Assembly: GCF_022201045.2 (NCBI RefSeq)
Contig: NC_068559.1
Coordinates: forward strand, 2,268,501-2,332,500
Direction of reading: 5' to 3'
Source: Citrus sinensis
Taxonomy: Eukaryota; Streptophyta; Magnoliopsida; Sapindales; Rutaceae
DNA: 64,000 nt
In this document: positions 12,393 to 24,232 of the stretch, piece by piece
Layout: each line of letters begins with the position of its first letter
How positions within the stretch are numbered: position 1 is the first letter of the stretch
Made by a program: the position numbers and the translations under genes
Notes under the pieces: model-generated
Seen by the model: only the letters and a program-made list of their open reading frames with translations
What the model was told of the DNA's origin: nothing
Database searches by the model: none

Positions 12393-12836
12393 TGCTAAAA
12401 TTCAAGAGTATTGAAAAGAATTAAAAGTTTTTATTGACTTCCCTTCTTAAGGAACAAGATCGGGTATTTATACACTAGTAGAGGAACTATATATGGAAGA
12501 AACATTTTACAGAAATTATGAGATTAATTCTAAACTTAGTCGTTGACTAGCCGTTGGCTAAGATATGAAGAGAATATGGACTTGAATAATGGCTGGCTAT
12601 CTTTCTTTGGTGAGTTTGCATGTCACGGGATTGTGTGAGATGATTGTTGCAAGCCTTTGGCATTAGCAATACAGATTGCCATATTTGTTTCCAACGGTTT
12701 GCAACTTGCCTTGTTAATGTGGGATTGAGTTGGTGTGCTGATTTTTTCCATATTGGTGCGTGACTCATGTGGCTGCATGTGGTTCATGTGTTGTGACTGT
12801 TCGAATTCCACATTTGGTGGGCAATGTATCTTAACA
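12393..12836 (-). repeat. copia 3' LTR
   Basis: 444 bp. On the minus strand it runs from TGTTAAGATACATTG to TTTTAGCA, with TG...CA ends. About eight base differences from the other LTR, including a TT/AG doublet near 12664-12665. The left flank is CTTAA. Confidence 0.95.
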
Positions 12837-12847
12837 GCCCCCCTCAA
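12837..12847 (-). other. copia polypurine tract
   Basis: Minus strand TTGAGGGGGGC directly abuts the 3' LTR. This is the expected place and composition for the plus-strand primer site. Confidence 0.8.
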
Positions 12848-15800
12848 GGTCGGCCGGGTCATAGAGTGAACGCCGAGCTTGTGTCGAAAGAGAAAGACAA
12901 GATCTTTGCCCAATGGTTTGGTAAGGATATCTGCAGCTTGCTGCAAGGAGGGAACATGTGTGGCTTTAAGGAGGCCTTGAGATACTTTTCCACGAACAAA
13001 ATGGACGTCAATTTCGATATGCTTGCTGCGCGCATGAAACACGGGGTTGCGAGTCATGTAGATGGCACTTGTGTTATTACAAAGAAGGTGAGGAATGTGT
13101 GATGGTGAGACTCCAATGTCCTGCAATAAAGAAAGAATCCAAGTTAGTTCAGCGGTAGTGGAAGATAAAGCCCGATATTCTGCTTCAGTAGTGGAGCGTG
13201 CAACGGTGCTTTGTTTCTTGCTACACCATGAGATTAAGTTTGCCCCAAGGTAAACACAAAAGCCAGTCGTGCTACGTCTTGTTTCAAGGCAACCAGCCCA
13301 ATCGAAGTCCAAAGTCGAGAGTGCCTTTAAGATAACGCAAAATTCTTGTAACAGCCTTGAGGTCTTGTTTAGTAGGGCTCTGAAAGTGTTGACAAACTTT
13401 ATTGACAGCATGAGTGATGTATGGTTTGGTGAATGTGAGATATTATAGACTGCCGACAAGGGAACGATAGTGAGTGGCGTGTATGGGTTCTTGATCGTCA
13501 TCATATGGTTGGGTTTTGACAGCCATTGGGGTCCGATTAGAGGTGCAATCTAGTAAAGCAGCCTTGGTTAATAAGTCACGAGTGTATTTGGCTTGTGACA
13601 AAAAAATGCCTCCTGGAAAGCGCCGAATCTCGATCCCTAAAAAATAGCTCAATAAGCCTAAGTCTTTTAATGCAAACCGAGTGCTGAGATGACTGATGAT
13701 GGATTGAATTCTATCGGGATTATTTCCTGTAATAATTACATCATCTACATACACCAACAACAAAATAAGAATATCGTTAGCATGAAAAATAAAGAGGGAA
13801 GGATCGGCTTTGCAGCTTGTAAAACCAAGCTCTAGAAGTGCTAATGATAAACATTCAAACCAGGCACGTGGTGCTTGTTTGAGTCCATATAAGGACTTGT
13901 GGAGTAAGTAAACATGGTCGGGAAGATTTTGATCCGTAAAGCCAGGTGGTTGCTCCATGTAGGCAATTTCTTTTAGTTGACCATGAAGGAAGGTATTTCG
14001 AACATCCAGTTGTTTGATAAGCCATTTAGAACTAGTTTGCAAGTGCTAAGACAAGCCTTATGGTAGATGGCTTAATGACGGGGCTGAAAGTCTCGTTAAA
14101 GTCAATGTCAGGAACTTGTGTGTACCCCTTCACAACTAAACAGGCTTTTAACCGATCTATTGTACCATCTTCTCTATACTTGGTTTTATAAACCCACTTC
14201 GAACCAATAACATTGGCATCATAAGGTCGAGGAACTAAGGTCCATGTCTTATTTTGATGGAGGGCAGCAAGTTCTTCGGCCATTGCTTGTAGCCATAGAG
14301 GATGCTTAAGAGCAGATTTTAATGTTTTTGGTTCGGTCACTGTGGCATGATCGGTTTGAAGAGCTAAGGTAGGATTTTGTTTGAGCTTGTTGCGTGTCAG
14401 CATAGGATGTGTATTTAGAGATTCTGTTGTTTTGACAGGAGAGATATTTAGTTCAACGAACAACTTTCCTGAGAGATCGTTTAAGGTAGATGGAGCACGA
14501 TTGTCACTATCTAAGGTTTGTTCGGAGGTCGTGTGGATATGTGTATTATCGGCAGAAGCAGCAGTCTTGTTATTGGATGAGGGGCTCTTTTGAGGTGAAT
14601 TTGTAGAGGGACTTTCGGGTAAATAAGTGGGTGGTTCATGAAGGTCTTCAATTATCACAACTTTGTTTGGAGTGAGAGACAATGGTTCATTCGTATTTGG
14701 AGATGTGGCAGTGTAGTTTGGATTAGCAACTTTAATGTGCCCAAGAGAAGTGTTGTTGAAGGACTCTGTCCAAGTTGTTGGGAGCCATTGTGACACATTT
14801 GGAGTAGTGGGAATGCTACAAGCATCCTGTACAGGAGAAGAATCTTTTAGATTTTGATAAGGAAAACATAATTCATCAAATGTTACATGACGAGAAATAT
14901 AAATTCTATTATTTTGTGGAAAAAGACAGCAGTATCCCTTGTGAGTGGGACTGTAACCAACAAAAATACAAGGGAGAGTTTTTTTTGTCAAACTTCGTTT
15001 TATTGTAATCCCTCAGAGAGGGAAAACAACGGCAACCAAAAACTTTAATTTCATTGTAACTGGGAGTTTCCTTAAAAAGTAACTCATGAGGTGTGTGCAT
15101 CTTAATAATTGTTTGTGGCAATTTATTAATGAGATATACAGTTGTTAAAACAGCCTCCACCCAATATTTTAATGGTAACGAAGATTCAAATAACATAGTA
15201 AGGGCAGTCTCCATTATATGTCTATGTTTCCTTTCGGCAACTCCATTTTGTTGAGGAGTATAAGGGCATGAAGTTTGTTTGATGATTCCAGATTGTTGAA
15301 GATGTTGTTGGAAAATGATAGAGTTAAATTCTCCCCCGCCATCACTTTGAAAAATTTTGATCTTTCATTCCATCTGATTTTCCACTTGTTTTTGGAATTT
15401 AAGAAAACACTCAAAAAAATCAGATTTTGATTTTAAGGGAAATAACCAACAATAACGTGTACAATCATCCACAAACAATACATAGTAACGAAAACCTTGA
15501 TTAGAAGCAATTGGAGCAGGACCCCATAAATCACAGTGAATTTTATCAAGAGGGAAATCAAAAATTTTATTTGATAAACTGAATGGGAGTTTACAGATTT
15601 TGCCTAATTGGCATGAAACACAAATACTAGTGTTCTTAGTCTAATCAGTTATACTGATAGACCCATTAGTGCGCAAGACTTGTAATATTTTAGGACTTGG
15701 GTGGCCAAGTCTCTTATGCCACAAGTCTTGGTTTTCTGAGTTTCTTCTTATTGTTTGAAAAGCTAAGTTTCCTCCTTCATTGAGCACGTACAAGTCCCCC

Positions 15801-17233
15801 TGCCTAGTTCCCTGAGCCAGTACCTGATTCTCCTTGCTCTTTACAACAAAACCAAGAGAGTTAAATTCCACAGAACAATTTATATCATCCACAAGTTTGC
15901 TTACTGACAGGAGGTTCTTTTTAAGTTTGGGAACAACCAAAATATCTTTCAAGTTTAATTTCCCATGTATGGTATCACCGATATGAGAAATATGTAAGCT
16001 TTGGCCATTCCCTACAAAAATCTTATCAGAACCTCCATAGGGTATAAATTTCTTTAACTTATCAGTGCTATTTACCATGTGGGCAGTAGCACCTGAATCA
16101 GCATAAAGTTGTGGGTCATTCTCGTCTTGCAGATTCATGGCCGCGAGGGCTTGCAGTGCTTCCTCTTCAGGGGTAAAGTAGTCATACCTGTGCCTACAAA
16201 CTGCAACACTGTGGTTAGTTTTACCACAAATTTGACAGATTATACCTGATTTGGAATTGTGTTTTCGCTGATCAACATGTTCTGTACTGTAGTGTTTTGG
16301 TGCAAGTGGCAGATTTGGGCCATTATTGTTGAACCTTGGTTATGGCAGAGAGTTGTTAGAGGGTGATTGATTCATATTGAAAGATTGATTCATATTGTTG
16401 TGCCCATTGTTAGAGGGATAATTTCCTCTTTCATGAAAGTTGTTGTTAAAGCCGCGTCATTGTCCTGGGAAAAGTGGAAGATTGTTGTTGAAGCCGCGTC
16501 CTTGTCCTTGTCCTTGTCCTTGAAAACTTTTCCCACGTCCACGTTGCCCAAAGAAGGCTTGCTGTGGATCCGCTTCTTTGCCATCATTCTTCTGAGCGAT
16601 CACAGTCTGCTCATGATTCTGCAAGGCTGACAGGAATAGTTTCAAACTTGGATAAGGTGGCTTGGTTAGCATAGCCGTTTTGAAGTCGGCATACTTGGAT
16701 CCTAGTGCCCGTGCCAATTGAAAGACTTTGTCATCATCCGTCAAGGGCTTTCCAATGGCAGCTAGACTGTCACATAGTCCTCTAAATTTGTTCAAGAAGT
16801 CATCAAGCTTCAGGGAGCCTTTCTTTAAGGAGAAGAGATTGTCTTTAAGCCAAGACTCTCGCTCCTTGGTGGCTGGAAGCATATTTTCCTCAATGGAGAG
16901 CCAAACTCCTTTCACTGTTTGTCCTCCAACTACCAGTGTAAGGACGTCTTCCATCATCATTCCACGTAACCAGGTAAGAAGCAACCCATCATTGTGTGCC
17001 CAAACTGAAAAGTCAGGGTTGGCAATAGACTTTCCATTACTGGAAATTGTTTGGGGTGGTGAGTCATCAGAGATGTGATTGTTGAGTCCTAGGTTACTGA
17101 TCAGGGGAAGGACTTGGGACCTCCATAAGAGATAGTTGTTGCTGGAGAGTTTAATAGATATTAGATTGGCACATTGGTGGATAGTTTGCAGTGAGAGTTT
17201 GGCCTCGGTTTGGATATTGGATGAAGAAGCCAT
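12848..17233 (-). pseudogene. copia gag-pol polyprotein, disrupted
   Basis: Read on the minus strand. Gag begins at ATG 17231-17233 just after the primer site and ends early at an in-frame TGA (CGA to TGA) near 16455. Protease: LYADSGATAHMV (about 16110). GAG-pre-integrase: LWHKRLGHPSPKIL (about 15700). Integrase core in pieces at 15000-15640, including QSDGGGEF, TPQQNGVAERKHR and an in-frame stop. Reverse transcriptase about 13440-14300 with GSKWVYKTKYREDG, QLDVRNTFLHG and the catalytic YVDDVIITG. RNase H about 12850-13330 with ARSTTEAEYRAL and ADILTKPLG. Frame breaks occur at about 16455, 15640, 15360, 14990, 14040 and 13440. Confidence 0.93.
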
Positions 17234-17235
17234 AA

Positions 17236-17247
17236 GCTCTGATACCA
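17236..17247 (-). other. copia primer-binding site (initiator Met-tRNA)
   Basis: Minus strand TGGTATCAGAGC, the standard plant copia site complementary to the 3' end of initiator methionine tRNA, immediately follows the 5' LTR. Confidence 0.95.
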
Positions 17248-17691
17248 TGCTAAAATTTAAGAGTATTGAAAAGGATTAAAAGTTTTTATTGACTTCCCTT
17301 CTTAAGGAACAAGATCGAGTATTTATACACGAGTAGAGGAACTATATATGGAAGAAACATTTTACAGAAATTATGAGATTAATTCTAAACTTAGTCGTTG
17401 ACTAGCCGTTGGCTAAGATATGAAGAGAATATGGACTTGAATAATGACTGGCCATCTTTCTTTGGTGAGTTTGCATGTCACGGGATTGTGTGAGATGATT
17501 GTTGCAAGCCTTTGGCAAGAGCAATACAGATTGCCATATTTGTTTCCAACGGTTTGCAACTTGCCTTGTTAATGTGGGATTGAGTTGGTGTGCTGATTTT
17601 TTCCATATTGGTGCGTGACTCATGTGGCTGCATGTGGTTCATGTGTTGTGACTGTTCGAATTCCACATTTGGTGGGCAATGTATCTTAACA
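17248..17691 (-). repeat. copia 5' LTR
   Basis: 444 bp, TG...CA ends, followed on the plus strand by the CTTAA target duplication. It would drive transcription on the minus strand. Confidence 0.95.
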
Positions 17692-18191
17692 CTTAATTGA
17701 TCGACTAAAGAATTTGAGGGATGATGCCTTAGTGTTAAATGAGGATTATTTGTGTGTTCGTTGTTGTGCACACAAATTGAATTTGATTGTGACTGAAGGG
17801 TTGAAGGAACTTGAGCCGAGTATAGTTGGTGTTCGGAATGCTGTGAAGAATGTGAGGTCTTCCACCGCCATGATGCAAGCATTTCAAATTCGCGTGCAAC
17901 AAAAGAAGATTAATTCCCGAGTAAGTGTGATTTTGGATTGCCTTACTCAGTGGAATTCTACATATTCCATGTTGAGTACAGCATTGAAATTTAAGCCGGC
18001 ATTTAATCGGATGACACTTGAAGATAAGCTTTATGATGCTTATTTCAATGAAAAAGAGGGGGCGAAGAAGAAAAGGGAGGGGCCACCGCTGTATAGTGAT
18101 TGAGAGAGTGCTCGTTGCATAGTTAAATTTCTGAAGACTTTTTATAATGCAACTTTGTACTTTTCTTATTCTTTGAAGGTAATATCACATC

Positions 18192-18337
18192 TTTATTATG
18201 CTTTTGAATTTTGATATATGCAATATGGAATTTATTTTAGCTTTATTGTGATTTTGAATTTTGATATATGATATGGAATTTATTTTAGCATTATTATGCT
18301 TTTGAATTTTGATATATGATATAGAATTTATTTTAGG
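18192..18337. repeat. Three short tandem units (~50 bp) in the hAT
   Basis: The unit TTTTGAATTTTGATATATG ... GGAATTTATTTTAG recurs three times. It lies in an A/T-rich gap between transposase coding pieces, probably an intron of the element. Confidence 0.75.
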
Positions 18338-19937
18338 TGACATCGAACACTTGTTGCAATTTGATATATTAAATTGAACAATCTTTGGAATCGTTGTCTG
18401 CTAGTAATGATAGCCTTTTGAGTTTGATGACTATTAAAATGAAAGATAAATTTGATAAGTATTGGGAGGGCTGTTTCAAGATAAATAAAATATTGATTGT
18501 TGCTTCTGTACTTGATCCACGAGGAAAACTGAAATTTGCAACACATTGCTTTAAGAAATTATATGGCAAGGATAATGCCAAATGTGTTTAGATGAAAGAA
18601 ATTGTGAAAGATTTGTTGACTAAGCTTTATGAGTCTTACAATGCACAATATAAATCGGGTGGTAGTGGGAGTGCAAGTGGAAGCCAAATTTTAGATATTG
18701 AAAGTGGAAGTGGTTCGAATTTTTGGGATTTGAGTGGTGATGATGATGTTATGATTGAGGACTCTTTCTCCGAATTTAGTGAAAGTAGCCCGGAATTGTC
18801 AAATGAGTTGGATCTTTACTTGATGGAGAAGACGGAAAAAATTGCAAAAGGTAATTTAGGAATTAAATTTGATATTTTGTTATAGTGGAGGGTGAATAAT
18901 GTCAATTATCCAATTTTGTCACTTATAGCAAGGGATGTTCTTGCTATTCCGGTGTCTACTATTGCCTCCGAATCCGCCTTTAGTACTGGAGGTTGTATTC
19001 TAAACCAATATAGAAGTTTTTTTTACTCCGGACATAGTTGAGGCACTAGTATTATTACAGAATTTGTTGCAGTCTTCTCTTTTTGTGGATCCAACAACGA
19101 ACTTAAATAAGTTAGTTGAACACAACGAGTTTATGGATCAACTTGCGGAATGTATATTTTGTTTAATTTTAATTTAAGTTTACTTTTAAAGAATTATGAC
19201 CTTATACAATTTGTTTAATTTTAATTTATTTTTTAAGTAATATGAACCTTATTTAATTTGTTAATTTTTTTTAATGTAGAACTTCGTAAGTCAACAACTG
19301 CCAACTAACTTGGAAGATCAACATAAATAATTTTTAGGTAATAAATTGATATGTATTTATTTGTTATTAAATATCACTTCATTTTAGTTAGTTTAATTAT
19401 TTGCTTTCGCTCACTTTGAATTTTGATTTAGGTGATGTGGAATTGTGGATTGTGGATATAGTTGTGGCTTGTTTGTTGCGGTGGATGTAGTTATGGCTTG
19501 TGTTATGGTGGAGTTTTATCGAATATTGATGCACTATTATGGACTTGTTATTATTATTATTTTTTTTGTTGCCATGGACTTACAATTTGTAGTAGACTTT
19601 TAAGTTTAAGCGTGTTTATGAATTGCGAATATTTTGTATTAGGACTTTTATTATTTTGCTTTGATTTAACGGTTTTATACTTGTTTATTCATATATATTG
19701 TTATTAATATTATGTGTGTAGAGTGTGGTTTGGTACTTGGTAGTTAATGGGAGTGTAAACGGCAAAATTAAGTAAAATTAAGTGGAAAGCATTAAATATG
19801 ATAATATTAAGGTAAATCTGTAAAATCAAGAAAATAAAAAATTTGAACCGATTCGGTTCGGTTCCTAAATTCGGTTCAAGTTTGGTTTACAATTTTCAAA
19901 ACCAATTGGTTTTGGTTCGCTTCAAGTTCGGTTCACA

Positions 19938-20706
19938 ATCTTGAAGATTGTGTTTATCTTGCAAAATAGAGAAATGAGGTTAGAGGTGGAGTCGGCGGTG
20001 GTTGGCAATCACATTACGATGCTGAAGTCAATTTTTAAAGACTATTTTGGCATCATGAGCTTGCAAGCTTTTGGTAACGATGGTTGGAGGTTGAAGAAAT
20101 TTTTAGCCTTTGTAGAGTGTGTGTTTTATTACTAGTGAAAAAGATCGAGCTTTGGTGTCTTTATATAAAATAGCCTGGGATCCCTGGCTGCCTTACCACC
20201 AGGTGCATCTTTATTGGTGGTTTTGTTGTCCTCATAAGGATTTTTTCATTTTTTTACTCTTATCATCATTTTGGGCCATTAGTAGCATTCTTGAAGAGCA
20301 ATTAGGGCGTTGTAATCACGGTTTCTCCACTTTTACACATGGCAAACATTGTTGGGTGGTCTAACATATCTCAAAAAATTATTTGGCAGTTTTTGGCGTG
20401 ATAATTAAAGACCACTGTCCTGATGTGTTGTTTTGTGCTTTTTATTGGTGTGACAGTCTATTGTCCCCTCTTTTTTAGCAAAATATTCCTTGATTGATTC
20501 TAAAAAATCAATTTTTAGGCGATGATGATATTTTTTCACGTAACTAATATTTTGTTCATTTTCTTTAACTTTTCTTCCTTCGATATGGTGTATCCCACGT
20601 ACCATTTTGATTACCTAATGTACCCGACATAGACCAACCTTCCTTTGGTGATTTTACAAACTCTATATCAACATGTGACATTAAACTTTCATATCTTCTC
20701 CGAACA
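19938..20706 (-). repeat. Right LTR-like repeat of the gypsy relic (truncated by hAT junction)
   Basis: Direct-orientation match to ~3735-4502. It ends CGAACA at 20706, where the left copy ends CAAACA. Its left edge coincides with the loss of the hAT right end. About 20 bp further right, similarity to the upstream DNA of the other RH17 copy begins. Confidence 0.6.
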
Positions 20707-20727
20707 GGTAAACGATTGCTTCTAACT

Positions 20728-22740
20728 TGTTTCCTGATGATTACAATGATTTATAACTATTTTATATATCAATTTGATGTTTGCATAAATATATAATTAA
20801 GTGTGGGTGAAATTTTCTTCAATTAAACCCTTTCATTTAGTCAACAATGGAAAGAATGTTTCAATAATTTAATGGAAGTTCTTCCAAAGAAAACTAATAT
20901 CAAATACGTGCGTATAGCAGGTTTGTTAAACTAAATTAGAGGCGTTACTAATTCAAATAAAAAAAAAATTAGAGGTGTTACGATACATCGTGCAATTAGT
21001 TAGTATTCTATATGACATGTCGTTCTGGTGAAAAAGAAATTTACTTATTCTCACTATAAATGACGTGCCGTTTTTAATAGATGCGGCGTCGTTTCTCTGG
21101 TTTTTAGTAGTTTAGATAAACCCTGATGAAAAAATTCAGCTCTTTCCCAAAACCCTAAATTCCCAGACAATCTCGCAGAAGGAGAAGAATGATAAAAATG
21201 AGTAAGAAGAAAGAAACAGTAAAAGAAATATTCGCGTCGTGCTCCTTCTCCAGTCTCGGCCTCCACTCTACTCTATGCGACCAGCTACGAGGTTTGCTTT
21301 TGTTTTTGTTTTTTTTAACATTAATTTAAAGTTAATTATGATGATAAAAATTCGTAATTTGGTGACAGAAAGACTTGGATTTGAAGCTCCGACAAAAGTT
21401 CAGGCTCAAGCAATCCCTGTTATTCTCTCTGGCCGACACGTGTAATCATCCTTTCTTTGCTTTTTAATAGTTCCAGTTTTAATGTTTTTGTTTGATTATA
21501 ATGAGCTTTGTTTGATGTGGAAAAAAAAAATTATCTAGACTTGTTAATGCGGCTACTGGGACGGGCAAGACGGTGGCTTATTTAGCACCCATTATTAATC
21601 ACTTGCAGAGTTACAGTCCTCGAATTGATCGCTCGAGTGGAACTTTTGGTAAGGATGAGCTTTGATTACTTGTATTTTGTTACTACTTTTATTATTGTTA
21701 TTGTTATTGTTATTTCTAATGTAGTGTGATGAATTGATGTGTTCTTGCTGGCAGCATTGGTTCTTGTGCCAACCCGTGAGTTATGCTTGCAGGTTTATGA
21801 GATTTTACATAAGTTATTGCATCGTTTTCATTGGATTGTGCCTGGTTATGTAATGGGTGGGGAGAACCGGTCAAAAGAGAAAGCCAGGTTGCGTAAAGGT
21901 GAAGATTTTCTACATCTCTTTCTTTTTTCGTTGGCCTGGTTTGATGGGTCTGGTATTTATGGCAATGTATGTATGTCTTCAGGTTTAAGTCGGATGAATG
22001 TTTGGTGGAAATATCCTTCATCTGTTGTTGATGGATTTGTAGAGACACATTAATATTTCATATGACTCTTTTCAGGCATATCTATTCTTGTTGCAACACC
22101 TGGACGTCTTTTGGACCACTTAAAGCATACATCATCATTCTTGCATACAAATTTGTGTTGGATAATATTTGATGAAGCAGATAGGTATTTATCATTGGAG
22201 TTCAGTTGCAGTATTTTAACGGATTGTTAATTTCGTTACTGTTTCATGTCTTTTGTGCCTCCCCTAATTTTTCTTATGCTTCTTGTCAGAATTCTGGAAT
22301 TAGGATTTGGAAAAGAAATAGAGGAGATACTAGATATTTTGGGTTCAAGGAACATTGGGTCTATTGGTGAGGGAAATGAAGTTTCTAATGTTAAGAGGCA
22401 GAATTTACTGTTGTCCGCTACCTTAAATGAAAAAGTAAACCATCTCGCGAAAATTAGTCTGGAAACTCCAGTCTTGATCGGTCTTGATGAAAAGAAGTTG
22501 CCAGAAGATAAATCACATGTACGTTTTGGATCCCTGGAATCAGATGTTAAGGAAGAAGTAGAACATCCAAGCACAACTATGAGATCTACAACTGAAGACT
22601 TTAAGCTTCCAGCTCAATTGGTTCAAAGATATGTGAAAGGTATATCTTAACAGAAATTAATTATATCTGGGTAATTATTTAAAAAGAAAAAGAAGTGTCA
22701 TTTGGTAGAGCATTCTAAGACTGTTAATAAATTGTTATGC
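20728..22740 (+). repeat. Segmental duplication, copy B (upstream and 5' half of RH17)
   Basis: Partner of 1540-3503. Here the gene continues past the breakpoint into exons 7-10, so this is the complete copy. Confidence 0.9.
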
Positions 22741-24232
22741 AGTACCCTGTGGTTCACGGCTTGCAGTACTTCTTTCCATTTTAAAACATCTTTTTGACAC
22801 AGAAGTTTCCCAAAAGGTAAGGTGGGCTGTCCTTCAATTATGTTATGGCACCTTTTTTTTTTTTTTTGTGGGTTGGGAACATAGTTTCATTTCTATGCTT
22901 TTAAGGTGGAATGGCTGATACTAATTAAAATTGTATTAATTTGCCTTCAACAGCTTGTGGTGTTCTTTTCGACATGTGATGCGGTGGATTTTCACTATTC
23001 ACTATTGAGTGAATTCCAATGGTCACCCCATTCACAACCAGATATGGAACTCAAACAGCTTTTTTTGAGATGCAAAACCTTCAGGTTACATGGGAATATG
23101 AAGCAAGAGGATAGAATAACCACATTTGGGGCCTTTAAAATAGAGAAGAAGGCTCTTCTACTGTCCACTGATGTTGCTGCTAGAGGTCTGGATTTCCCGA
23201 AAGTAAAATGTATTATACAGTATGATTCTGCAGGGGAGGCTACTGAATACGTGCATAGGTATTTCAAACATCTTCCTGTTGGAAATTTTTATTTTAATAT
23301 TCCATTGATTGTTTGTTTTCTTTAAGAACTCCATTTCTGCAATCTGCTGATGCCTTCACTCTTTTTGTAACCATCCTTGACAGTCCATAATAATTTACCT
23401 GCCTTCACCGTTGATTGTGCCTCTTTTTCCAATCCATAATGCAGGGTTGGTAGGACAGCTAGGTTGGGTGAAAGAGGAGATTCCTTGCTATTCCTACAGC
23501 CGGTTGAAATGGATTATCTACAAGACTTGGAGAAGCATGGTGTATCATTGACGGAGTATCCACTTCTGAAAGTGTTAGATAGTTTCCCATTGTATGGTCA
23601 GAAGCCCCGGGTGAAAAAATTTCTTACCACAGAGTCACATCCTTGGATCCTATCTTTGCAGAATGCACTTGAATCGTTCATTATACATGAGGTACGTCTT
23701 CAGGTACATCCTAGCAGAGAATGCTTGTATACAATGCATCAAATAAGTATTGGTCTTTACCTAGTTTAGATATATATTAACTGATAACCAATTAGACAAT
23801 GTGAATCTCCTCTCCAACCAATCAGACAATGTGAATCTTCACTCCTTACGATATTCTTTTCTCTTTTTTTTTCTTTCAGGCTTTGTATCCAACATAACCA
23901 TACTTACCTAAATGATTTTAAGTGGCATTTTATCTGCTTCAAATTAATACTTTGCCTTAGATATTGTCCTGCAGTCAAAAATGAAGAAATTGGCCAAGGA
24001 TGCATTTTGCTCCTGGGTTCGTGCATACACTGCCCATCGTGGTGAGCTGAAAAGAATTTTTACATTGAAGAAGCTTCACCTGGGGCATGTTGCTAAAAGC
24101 TTTGCATTGAAAGAACAACCCTCCTTGGTAGGTAAGTCGTTCCAAAAGCAATCCAAGAAGAGGAAGAGGGATCAAAGGCAAAAGGGTCAATCTGGAAAAC
24201 GGAAATTTCCTAGTAAAACAAATGCTAAGTGA
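21198..24232 (+). CDS. RH17: DEAD-box ATP-dependent RNA helicase 17-like (complete)
   Basis: ATP-driven RNA unwinding enzyme of the DEAD-box family, closest in layout to Arabidopsis RH17 (DDX31/Dbp7 group, linked to large-subunit ribosome biogenesis in yeast and animals). Ten exons: 21198-21291, 21369-21441, 21539-21648, 21755-21898, 22076-22184, 22290-22639, 22743-22816, 22954-23258, 23445-23691, 23975-24232. They sum to 588 codons (587 residues) with continuous phase. Motifs: Q-motif region ([15 protein letters not shown]), I ATGTGKT, Ia PTREL, Ib [33 protein letters not shown] and HR-VGRTAR across the exon 8/9 joint. The C-terminal tail is Lys/Arg-rich ([12 protein letters not shown]), fitting a nucleolar protein. 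An oddity is GRHV before motif I, where the truncated copy keeps GRDV. Confidence 0.93.

Larger units (their letters stand above)
12393..17691 (-). mobile_element. Ty1/copia LTR retrotransposon, complete in structure
   Basis: Two 444-bp LTRs (12393-12836 and 17248-17691) flank gag-pol on the minus strand. The 5-bp target duplication CTTAA is perfect (12388-12392 and 17692-17696). A primer-binding site for initiator Met-tRNA and a purine tract are present. The LTRs differ at about 8 of 444 positions by eye (1.8%), so the insertion is recent compared with the host hAT. Domain order GAG-PR-INT-RT-RH is that of copia. Gag opening residues (KLSSNNYLLWRSQVLPL) suggest the Ale/Retrofit lineage, an inference. 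Several frame breaks make it non-autonomous. Confidence 0.95.
11534..19160 (+). pseudogene. hAT transposase (BED finger, RICESLEEPER-like), broken
   Basis: The first exon (11534-12322) starts MSNYSRVQDN. It carries a basic, serine-rich stretch and a BED zinc finger: WQHFTRLP, CKCNYCG, then TLRTHYQEMC. It ends at TAG 12320-12322, in frame, where related proteins usually have Trp (LIDxGIERV). After the copia insertion the protein continues at 17692 (LRDDALVLNEDYL, CCAHKLNLIV, TQWNSTYSML), followed by an A/T-rich gap and 18385-18885 (SVLDPRGKL, acidic Ser/Gly linker). It ends with the hAT dimerisation domain at 18885-19160 (NYPILSLIARDVLAIP, ASESAFSTGG). At least four stops or gaps make it non-functional even without the copia element. 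Confidence 0.85.
10207..19937 (+). mobile_element. Decayed hAT transposon, split by a copia element
   Basis: The left end is TAGGGGTGAGCAAAC, a typical plant hAT terminus. It is followed by GGTTTTT/CGATTTGG-type subterminal repeats, which recur as CGGTTC-type repeats at 19845-19935 near the right end. The interior encodes a BED finger, transposase and hAT dimerisation domain. A matching right terminal repeat (expected to end CACCCCTA) and an 8-bp target duplication are not found: the right side runs directly into the gypsy LTR copy at about 19938. The 3' terminus has therefore been lost or has decayed. Excluding the copia insert it would be about 4.4 kb. Confidence 0.8.
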
